In this document: positions 1-5,064 of the stretch, in pieces
How positions within the stretch are numbered: the first letter of the stretch is position 1
Layout of the letters: each line of letters starts with the position of its first letter
From: Bacteroidaceae bacterium
GTDB taxonomy: Bacteria > Bacteroidota > Bacteroidia > Bacteroidales > Bacteroidaceae
NCBI GenBank assembly: GCA_024401095.1
Contig: JAKSLR010000032.1
Location: 1-32,794, forward strand
Length of the DNA: 32,794 bases
Direction of reading: 5' to 3'
Notes under the pieces: model-generated
Seen by the model: only the letters and a program-made list of their open reading frames with translations
The model's database searches: none
Told to the model about the DNA's origin: nothing
Made by a program: the position numbers and the translations under genes

Positions 1-74
1 AAGGCAGCGAGCTGACATCCAAAGGCTCTGCAGAGGATACTCTGTTGCTGCATGACCTCCACACAGCTTCCGAT

Positions 75-668
75 ATGGAGAGGGAAGCCACGGGCGAAAT
101 CATTCTTTATCAGCCCGATGAAACATTATCACTACAAGTAAAACTGGATACTGCACATGATACGGTGTGGTTAAATCGTCAGCAAATGGCTGAATTATTT
201 GGTCGTGATGTAAAAACGATTGGTAAGCATGTGAATAATGCTTTAAAGGAAGAATTAGCTTCCGAATCAGTTATCGCAAAATTTGCGACAACTGCATCCG
301 ATGGTAAAATTTATCAAGTGGATTATTATAATCTTGATGTTGTTTTATCTGTAGGATATAGGGTTAAGTCTAATCGTGGAATTCAATTTAGAAGGTGGGC
401 TAATCATGTACTGAAGGAGTATCTTCAAAACGGCTATTCTGTCAATCATCACCTTATAGCCCTCCAGCAGCAGATGGACAGCCGCTTTGAAACCTTGGAA
501 TCCCGTGTGGATAAGCAGCAGGAACAGCTTGATTTCCTTGTAAAGACGCATTCTACTCCAGAGGAACAACTCTTCCCGAATGGTTGTGTGTGGGATGCCT
601 ATTCCTATGTCAGTGCCTTGATTCGAAGCGCTAAAGAACAGGTTATCCTCATCGATAATTTTTGTTGA
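75..668 (+). pseudogene. RhuM-family protein, C-terminally truncated
   Basis: The sequence resembles RhuM-type proteins of mobile islands: an N-terminal stretch typical of the family (ETLSLQVKL, then TVWLNRQQMAELFGRD), a helix-turn-helix-like region (VKTIGKHVNNALKEE), the YYNLDVVLSVGYRVKS motif, then a coiled coil around residues 125-155. Family members usually run to about 300-350 residues and continue after a V(I/L)LIDN(F/Y) motif. Here the protein stops two residues past that motif at a TGA. Removing one T from the five-T run at 659-663 would read NFVEN, but the frame then loses any family likeness, so a deletion is more likely than a simple frameshift. The frame is also open upstream to the left window edge; ATG 75 is chosen because family similarity begins there. 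Molecular function is unknown; it is a common passenger of mobile elements. Confidence 0.7.
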
Positions 669-684
669 AAACCAATCTTCTATA

Positions 685-715
685 AACTTGAGGTGCCAAA
701 ATGGCACCTCAAGTT
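685..715. terminator. Perfect 14-bp inverted repeat between convergent genes
   Basis: AACTTGAGGTGCCA pairs perfectly with TGGCACCTCAAGTT around a three-base AAA loop. It lies 16 bp after the truncated RhuM stop and about 50 bp before the end of the minus-strand gene, where a bidirectional terminator would be expected. Neither side has a clear T-run, so it could instead be a recombination or protein-binding palindrome. Confidence 0.55.
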
Positions 716-766
716 GGGGTGGTTTAAGATATTTGCCTTATGCTTTCACAGAACAAGGGTGTTTTC

Positions 767-994
767 TTACTCTGAGGCTCCAATTTCTGCAGAGAAATCT
801 CCTTTCTGCAGCTTGATGGACTTGCCGTTTCTGGCCATCTGTACGATGTCTGGAATCTGGGCTACTACTGCAAAGGCAAGCAGTTCACCTACCGCAGAGA
901 GCACGCTGCCATCGATGATGCCGGTAGGAGGGATGAGAAAACCTCCTACAATGAGGCTCACACTGATGGTTACCAGAATGTAGAAGGTTTTCAT
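767..994 (-). CDS. Small two-helix membrane protein, holin-like
   Basis: This 75-residue protein has two hydrophobic stretches (about residues 4-23 and 30-50) separated by a short turn (PPTGIIDG), then a hydrophilic, charged tail of about 20 residues. There is no lipobox or cleavable signal. Size and layout fit a two-helix phage holin, but holins share little sequence and no family signature is visible, so this is inference. It starts 5 bp after the stop of the HU-HIG gene and is surely cotranscribed with it. Similar tiny membrane proteins often follow HU-type genes in Bacteroides. If it is a holin, it would supply the one lysis function missing from the plus-strand cassette at 7537-8788. Confidence 0.65.
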   Translation of the reverse strand: MKTFYILVTISVSLIVGGFLIPPTGIIDGSVLSAVGELLAFAVVAQIPDIVQMARNGKSIKLQKGDFSAEIGASE

Positions 995-999
995 AGCCG

Positions 1000-1611
1000 T
1001 TAATCACCCATGTCGTCATCGCCAGTAGGTGGTGGGGTTACCGTACCGCCGCCCTGGGTCTGGTTGCCATTGGTCTGGTCATTGCCCTGGGTCTGGTTAC
1101 CGCCAGTCTGCTGGTTGTCACCTGGTGTAGTGCCACCGCCATCGTCTGGATTCTCGTTCTCTGGATCCTCCACATCGCCATCATCGCTGGAGGTGACACG
1201 CTTCACGATTTCACCGTTGCGGTCGTAGCAGGTGATGTTGATTGAAGTTCTCTTCAGTTCATCCTTGATTTCTACAGAAGGAGTGAAGATGACACGGCGG
1301 CTGGTGATAAGGTCGGTGCCTACCTTGTTCACGTTTGCCACAGAAGTGGAGCGGATGCCGAAACGCATGGTTCCCAGTCCTGGAACTGCCACTGCATGAC
1401 CCTCGGTAGCCCATGCTTTGATTACCTCACCGATAACATCCCATGCTGCATTGATGCTGCCCTTAGGAATACCCGAACGGAGGCTGGCTTCCTGAATTAC
1501 CTTAGATGCTGAGAGCTTGTTGTAGAGGTCTGTCTGGAGCACGAAAGCCCACTTCTCTACGCCTTCCTGGAACGATACATTACGCTCCACGGCCTTGATT
1601 TTGATTGCCAT
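1000..1611 (-). CDS. HU-family DNA-binding protein, HU-HIG type
   Basis: Residues 1-120 form an HU/IHF-like domain, with helices at about 34-70, the turn VPGLGTMRFG (77-86) and a beta-arm region ending SRRVIFTPS. A short beta segment (SINITCYDRNGEIVKRV) and an acidic, Gly/Asn/Gln-rich tail (141-203) follow. This matches HU-HIG, the Bacteroidetes HU clade fused to Ig, winged-helix or glycine-rich parts and linked to phage-like loci. It probably bends or coats DNA of the element. The tail contains an 11-residue repeat (NQTQG...NQTQG) that is also visible as a 33-bp DNA repeat. It is the first gene of a two-gene operon with its own strong promoter at 1655-1684. The start is the only ATG that keeps the full HU fold. 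Confidence 0.88.
   Translation of the reverse strand: MAIKIKAVERNVSFQEGVEKWAFVLQTDLYNKLSASKVIQEASLRSGIPKGSINAAWDVIGEVIKAWATEGHAVAVPGLGTMRFGIRSTSVANVNKVGTDLITSRRVIFTPSVEIKDELKRTSINITCYDRNGEIVKRVTSSDDGDVEDPENENPDDGGGTTPGDNQQTGGNQTQGNDQTNGNQTQGGGTVTPPPTGDDDMGD
1051..1098. repeat. 33-bp period direct repeat within the HU-HIG tail
   Basis: GCCCTGGGTCTGGTT occurs at 1051-1065 and again at 1084-1098. Because 33 bp is eleven codons, gain or loss of a unit would keep the frame and change only the length of the glycine-rich tail. Confidence 0.8.
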
Positions 1612-1635
1612 TAATAAAAAGAGTTAGATTACACA

Positions 1636-1651
1636 TGTGATCGAAATCACA
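1636..1651. promoter_or_regulatory. CRP/FNR-like palindrome TGTGATcgaaATCACA
   Basis: The two half-sites TGTGA and TCACA are separated by six bases, identical to the E. coli CRP core consensus. The site lies just downstream of the HU -7 box, across the expected transcription start, where a bound protein would block transcription. Which Bacteroidales regulator would bind is unknown. Confidence 0.5.
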
Positions 1652-1654
1652 GTG

Positions 1655-1684
1655 CAAAGATACGGACTTTTCTACGTAAAGCAA
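1655..1684 (-). promoter_or_regulatory. Promoter of the HU-HIG operon
   Basis: On the minus strand, TTG (1682-1684) is followed after 19 bp by TATCTTTG (1655-1662), an excellent match to the Bacteroidetes -33/-7 promoter. The leader to the HU start codon is about 40 nt. Confidence 0.75.
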
Positions 1685-1688
1685 TGGC

Positions 1689-1725
1689 TTGTCCCGAGTC
1701 TTGAGAGGAGTTGTCCCGAGTCTTG
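1689..1725. repeat. Two 15-bp direct repeats upstream of the HU promoter
   Basis: TTGTCCCGAGTCTTG occurs at 1689-1703 and 1711-1725, exactly 22 bp (about two helical turns) apart, immediately upstream of the HU -33 element. The position and phasing suit binding of a dimeric activator or repressor on one face of the DNA. Confidence 0.65.
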
Positions 1726-1760
1726 TGAATCTTGCTCTCTAATGAAATGAAAAATCGCAG

Positions 1761-1788
1761 AATTAACAAATTAACAAATTCACATTTT
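1761..1788. repeat. AAATTAAC octamer repeats, block 1
   Basis: AATTAACAAATTAACAAATT is followed by CACATTTT. The 21-bp string at 1768-1788 recurs exactly at 2140-2160, so the two copies bracket about 350 bp of non-coding DNA. Confidence 0.7.
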
Positions 1789-1935
1789 GAGAATCTGGGC
1801 TTCTTCTTTGGAGTGCTGATTTTTGCAACCACGAGGAGGTTGCAATTGCGAGTACCTCGTGAAACTAAAAATGAAGTCCCGAGAGAAGGTGTATGATGGA
1901 TTCTGATGGCTGACGCTGTTCTGCTGACCCAAAAA

Positions 1936-1959
1936 GTTAATTTGTTAATTTGTTAATTC
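1936..1959. repeat. GTTAATTT octamer repeat, block 2 (opposite orientation)
   Basis: There are three head-to-tail units of GTTAATT(T/C). The same octamer appears inverted at 1761-1780 and 2140-2155 and in the same orientation at 7513-7536. Confidence 0.75.
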
Positions 1960-2007
1960 ATCACTTTCGGCATTGCCCAACGTCTAACTACCTCATCCTC
2001 TAGAGAC

Positions 2008-2076
2008 TTACTATCTATTCTATTTCTATTTTATATTATTTTAGTTATATATATTGTTAATATGCGCGCACACGCG
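2008..2076. other. AT-rich run with adjoining CGCG-N4-CGCG: possible origin
   Basis: About 55 bp made almost only of A and T (with TTATATATATTGTTAATAT near its end) run into GCGCGCACACGCG. An easily melted stretch beside a GC palindrome, flanked by repeated octamers and close to primase, ATPase and SSB-like genes, is what a replication origin could look like. This rests on composition only. Confidence 0.3.
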
Positions 2077-2139
2077 AAATAAGAGGTAAAATCACTTATT
2101 CACGTTTAAAAACCGCAAAACAGAATCTCGAAAACTCAC

Positions 2140-2160
2140 AAATTAACAAATTCACATTTT
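2140..2160. repeat. AAATTAAC repeat, block 3 (exact copy of 1768-1788)
   Basis: A 21-bp exact copy of the sequence at 1768-1788 ends two bases before the stop codon of the 456-aa gene. Confidence 0.75.
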
Positions 2161-2161
2161 C

Positions 2162-3532
2162 CTATACAGCCTTGAAGAGATTGACCATGTCTGTTATGAT
2201 GGCTTGGTCTGGAACCAATGGGAATTTAGGATTAAGGTCCTTGAAAGTCTGTGCAATATTATTAGCAACAAGACTGTTCTCTATATCGTGCATGGCTCTA
2301 CCAAAAGCAATCTTAGCTGTATCAGCAGCTATAAAATCCAGACGAGGATCTTTAAATGCGTAATAGACATGTGGCCAGCGCCATTTTTTATCTTTTGCCC
2401 CTTTTCTTTCTGTCACCCTTGGAATAATGTCCTTCCTGATAATGTTAAGAAGCAGCTCTGTTCTTGCAGGATTGTTTCTGAGTGAATCCTTGAAGATTTC
2501 CGGCAGAAGAATGTCATTTACTACTTCTTGCTTATTCTCATCCTCAGTATTTGGTCTTTTAAGACGGCCATTTCTTTCATTCTTTATGTTATTAAAACCA
2601 ATCCAATGGAAGAGGTGGATTAGAAATTGATTGAGATAGTCTGGTTTATTTTTAAACAAGTCAAGGTTTCGGTAGATATATCGTCCGGTTTTTACAGTCT
2701 CTATTATCATGAGATTATCATACATCTTAAAAAAATCATCCCATGTCTCACCATAGAAATTTTCATTAATTTCTTTACGAAGGTTTGTAATCTTCTCGTC
2801 AAGCAGCTCCAGAAAGTTCGTTTTGTCTTCATGATCTTCAATCCATTCTTCTTCTTGTCTGTCACAGTGTTTCAATCCTCTGTTTTCGTAAAATATGCAA
2901 CAGAAATGCACATAGATTTCATGAAACGCCTCTTTTGTTGGGGTTGTAAGTAACTCGATTATATCTTCAATAATTGTTGTGAGCCATCGGAACTTGGTTG
3001 TAAGAATAGATCCTATTTCTAATTCGAGTACTTTTGTGCGGGCATCAGCTATCCTGATGGTGTTATTATCAACTTGAACTCTTTCAGCTGGTTCCAAATA
3101 AGGAACAAAGTTTTTTAAATTGGCAATGTTTTCTGCCAGCTGCTCGTCTATGAATGACATTGGAACGGATTGTCCCGTGTCCATTTTATCTGTTTCTGCC
3201 ATTGAAAATGCTTCCTCGATATCATGATCATCATCTTTACGGTTTTTGAAATAATTATTGTTATAATCCTTAATGTCTTTTAGAATGTACATCGATCTAA
3301 TTTCGTCTAATTTTTCTGCCCATTCCTCAAAGTCCTTTACAGTAACATCCGTTGGCAATTGAGTCTTAAATCTTTCTGCCATTGATCTATATTTTTCTAT
3401 GGCATATTCCACTTCCATCAGAAGTGCCAGCATACCTGCACACTTGGCAGTAACGGTATTGGCATTTTTTATGGAGTTGCACCAGAGTTCTATATTCTGG
3501 AGTGCGCTAAATGCGTTTTTATTATTTTGCAT
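2162..3532 (-). CDS. Unrecognised 456-aa cytoplasmic protein
   Basis: I do not recognise this family. The protein is soluble, with no signal peptide or membrane segment, mostly helical, rich in Asn, Asp, Glu and Lys, and has likely coiled-coil stretches in its N-terminal 120 residues. No Walker, nuclease or helix-turn-helix motif stands out. The frame extends upstream to a GTG at 3559, but ATG 3532 is the first conventional start. Its gene is more AT-rich than the neighbouring plus-strand cassette, suggesting a different origin. It is divergent from that cassette and shares a repeat-bearing 320-bp control region with it, so it may be a regulator, immunity or conflict factor of the element. 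That role is context-based inference only. Confidence 0.7.
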   Translation of the reverse strand: MQNNKNAFSALQNIELWCNSIKNANTVTAKCAGMLALLMEVEYAIEKYRSMAERFKTQLPTDVTVKDFEEWAEKLDEIRSMYILKDIKDYNNNYFKNRKDDDHDIEEAFSMAETDKMDTGQSVPMSFIDEQLAENIANLKNFVPYLEPAERVQVDNNTIRIADARTKVLELEIGSILTTKFRWLTTIIEDIIELLTTPTKEAFHEIYVHFCCIFYENRGLKHCDRQEEEWIEDHEDKTNFLELLDEKITNLRKEINENFYGETWDDFFKMYDNLMIIETVKTGRYIYRNLDLFKNKPDYLNQFLIHLFHWIGFNNIKNERNGRLKRPNTEDENKQEVVNDILLPEIFKDSLRNNPARTELLLNIIRKDIIPRVTERKGAKDKKWRWPHVYYAFKDPRLDFIAADTAKIAFGRAMHDIENSLVANNIAQTFKDLNPKFPLVPDQAIITDMVNLFKAV

Positions 3533-3578
3533 ATTCCGGTAATTTACAGCGTTCAACACAAATTCATGTACTCAACTT

Positions 3579-3626
3579 CCTACCCAAAAACCTACTTTCC
3601 TACTTTTTCCCTACTGTAAAACCTAC
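3579..3626. repeat. Five CCTAC repeats at near-helical spacing
   Basis: CCTAC starts at 3579, 3591, 3599, 3610 and 3622, giving intervals of 12, 8, 11 and 12 bp. Read on the minus strand these are GTAGG units inside the expected leader of the 456-aa gene. A sixth copy in the same TTCCTACTTTT context sits at 4395-4399 in front of the SSB-like gene. They look like iterons or an operator array. Confidence 0.65.
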
Positions 3627-3711
3627 CTCATGGCTAAAAATTTTTTCCTGCCCTGGAAAAGTCGGAACTTCGTCATGTGAAAGTCAGATAGGGCAGTGTC
3701 CATAGGCTTCA

Positions 3712-3719
3712 CAAAGATA
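3712..3719 (-). promoter_or_regulatory. Candidate -7 box for the 456-aa gene
   Basis: TATCTTTG on the minus strand matches the Bacteroidetes -7 element, but no good TTG lies 19-21 bp upstream. The leader would be about 170 nt and would include the CCTAC array. Confidence 0.4.
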
Positions 3720-3831
3720 GAATTATTATTTCAAATATCATTAGTTTTTGTCATAGAAAATTAACGCAGGCATCAGCGGTGGGCGGCCGGCTTTAGCCCA
3801 TCTGTGATGATTTCCAGCTCCGGAGCTTCCT

Positions 3832-3853
3832 GTTTTTCAAAATTCCGAAAAAC
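3832..3853 (+). promoter_or_regulatory. Hairpin adjoining the cassette's first start codon
   Basis: GTTTTTC (3832-3838) pairs with GAAAAAC (3847-3853) across an 8-base loop, ending one base before ATG 3855. In mRNA it would hide the ribosome-binding region, so it may limit translation. Confidence 0.4.
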
Positions 3854-3854
3854 A

Positions 3855-4355
3855 ATGGAAGCAAAGCTCAAGCCAGTCACTCTCAGTGACTTCAATACGG
3901 CAACCCTCCGAAAGGCTGCCCGTGAAGGAAGACTGTTTATCCAGCCTTCAAGTCTATCACCCGAAGAGGCGCGCCAGCGTGCCTTGAATGACATCCTACA
4001 GTATGTGGGACGGATTGATGCGTGTGCCAGCCAGCAGTATGCCGGTCACATTCGGGCGCTCTGGCAGGAAATCCTTGTGCATGCTGAAATAGCCGACAGT
4101 CTTATTACCACCCGTGGCAAGCATGAAGGCCAGCCTAACTGGTGCCGAGTCACAAGCCTTGTGGCTTTTCTGCTGGACAGGGGGGTGTATCGCATACAGG
4201 AGTTTACCACCGTTGACCTCCACCTGAGAATGGAACAAGTCACCAGACGTAACAACCACTATACGGGGTCGGGAACCGTCTGCCTGACTCGCGAACACCG
4301 TGTCATGCTCAACCGTCTTTTGAAGGAATTCAGCCTAAAGTCAGAAGAAAAATGA
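3855..4355 (+). CDS. Unrecognised 166-aa protein, first gene of the cassette
   Basis: I cannot assign a family. The protein is soluble and basic. Its N-terminal third looks like a linker plus a short helix (LSPEEARQRALNDILQYVG), and the rest is helical (YAGHIRALWQEILVH..., VTSLVAFLLDRGVY) with a basic patch (TRRNNHYTG). The region from residue 95 on loosely suggests a small DNA-binding helical bundle. An in-frame ATG at 3804 exists, but the added 17 residues (Ser/Cys-rich) look non-native and cross the hairpin, so ATG 3855 is preferred. As leading gene it may be a regulator or initiator of the element, which is inference. It ends 75 bp before the SSB-like gene, which has a promoter-like box of its own. 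Confidence 0.65.
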   Translation: MEAKLKPVTLSDFNTATLRKAAREGRLFIQPSSLSPEEARQRALNDILQYVGRIDACASQQYAGHIRALWQEILVHAEIADSLITTRGKHEGQPNWCRVTSLVAFLLDRGVYRIQEFTTVDLHLRMEQVTRRNNHYTGSGTVCLTREHRVMLNRLLKEFSLKSEEK

Positions 4356-4396
4356 AGAGTAAATTTCAGTTCCAATTTTACCCGTACGGACCTTCC

Positions 4397-4404
4397 TACT
4401 TTTG
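4397..4404 (+). promoter_or_regulatory. Candidate -7 box for the SSB-like gene
   Basis: TACTTTTG matches TAnnTTTG; a TTTT at 4376-4379 is a weak upstream element with 17-bp spacing. The box is embedded in a copy of the CCTAC motif, so whatever reads that motif could control it. Confidence 0.45.
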
Positions 4405-4430
4405 CATCAGGTTTTAAAAATCAATGAATT

Positions 4431-4733
4431 ATGATTACAGCAATTTACAAAGTCCTGGGTTGTGGTGACCTTACTCAAGCACCCAGCAGGAGCCAGCAGG
4501 GAGGTATCTTCTACAAGAAGCAAATCCGCTTGCAGGAGTTTGCAGGTTACAACCGCAGTGACGTTCCGGATCGCCAGAGCAACAGCCTTCTGGCTACCTT
4601 GTTGGGGAATATGGCAGAGGGTAATTTCTATGCCAATGAACTGGTAGTGTGTTCTCTCCGTTTCAGTATACGTGAGTATGAGGGGATGTGGTATCAGGAT
4701 ATAACCGTAGTGGATATTCAAAAACTGAAATAA
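4431..4733 (+). CDS. OB-fold, SSB-like protein
   Basis: The 100 residues read as a short beta-barrel domain: a first strand ending at a glycine (IYKVLGCGDL), a strand with exposed basic and aromatic residues (FYKKQIRLQEF), and a C-terminal pair of strands (NELVVCSLRFSIREYEG, WYQDITVVDIQKL). The last segment resembles the pattern of DUF3127/single-strand-binding-like OB-folds, where a short arm is followed by W/Y-x-(D/N)-x-(I/V) and a final (I/V)-x-K-(L/I). It probably coats single-stranded DNA during replication by the adjacent ATPase and primase. It lies 3 bp before the next gene. The fold assignment is by pattern only. Confidence 0.6.
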   Translation: MITAIYKVLGCGDLTQAPSRSQQGGIFYKKQIRLQEFAGYNRSDVPDRQSNSLLATLLGNMAEGNFYANELVVCSLRFSIREYEGMWYQDITVVDIQKLK

Positions 4734-4736
4734 GCG

Positions 4737-5063
4737 ATGAAGAAGAATTTAAACTTATGTGTTGACTTGAAGACCATTCTTCAGGAAGACGACCTTCTTA
4801 CCGAAGGCCAGTGCTACCGTGGTTGTCTTACCCGTAATGCCGATGACCTTTTCCTTTTTGAGGAAGAGACCCACACCAACGGACACAGGCACAGACGTAA
4901 TCCTAAGCTATATGAAGGCAGGTACGTGAGCCTGGTACACATGCAGAATGGTAAGTATCAGGTACACATGCGTACCATAGATGCTACATCCTGCGAAGAC
5001 CGCAAAGATCTTGCTTTCAAGGTTTACAATGAACTGATTCATGCATTTAACATTATTGATTAA
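4737..5063 (+). CDS. Unrecognised 108-aa protein
   Basis: The family is unknown. The protein is soluble with mixed alpha/beta character: an N-terminal acidic helix (LKTILQEDDLLTEGQ), a His/Arg-rich loop (THTNGHRHRRNP), two strands (RYVSLVHMQNGKYQVHMRT) and a C-terminal helix (KDLAFKVYNELIHAFN). The paired strands could form a small DNA- or protein-binding surface. Its stop codon is one base away from the start of the DUF3987 gene, so the two are tightly coupled and probably act together in replication. Confidence 0.6.
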   Translation: MKKNLNLCVDLKTILQEDDLLTEGQCYRGCLTRNADDLFLFEEETHTNGHRHRRNPKLYEGRYVSLVHMQNGKYQVHMRTIDATSCEDRKDLAFKVYNELIHAFNIID

Positions 5064-5064
5064 G

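Larger units (their letters stand above)
1612..2161. other. 550-bp non-coding, AT-rich, repeat-bearing gap
   Basis: No credible gene lies here; a 61-codon frame on the minus strand overlaps the promoter and looks random. From left to right it holds a CRP-like palindrome, the HU promoter, a pair of 15-bp direct repeats, three blocks of GTTAATTT/AAATTAAC octamers (1761-1780, 1936-1959, 2140-2155) and a very AT-rich run (about 2010-2063) followed by CGCG-N4-CGCG at 2065-2076. It could be a regulatory region or a replication origin for the adjacent replication genes. Confidence 0.7.
3533..3854. other. Divergent control region between the 456-aa gene and the cassette
   Basis: No gene is seen here. 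It contains the five CCTAC repeats, a minus-strand TATCTTTG box (3712-3719), an AT-rich stretch (3716-3765), the small palindrome AGCTCCGGAGCT (3816-3827) and a hairpin directly before the cassette's first start codon. No clean plus-strand promoter was found; TTAGTTTTTG (3741-3750) is one base off the -7 consensus. Confidence 0.65.

Noticed and set aside
345..707. 120-codon frame antisense to the RhuM gene
   Set aside because: It is the shadow of a real coding frame and starts inside the perfect palindrome.
1636..1651. Calling the TGTGA-N6-TCACA palindrome a true CRP site
   Set aside because: Kept only as a palindromic candidate, because cAMP-CRP control as in E. coli is not established for Bacteroidales.
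1647..1832. 61-codon frame on the minus strand
   Set aside because: It overlaps the HU promoter and operator repeats, with low-complexity, basic content and no likeness to any family.
3773..3994. 73-codon minus-strand frame at the cassette start
   Set aside because: It overlaps the first cassette gene, which has better codon use and context.
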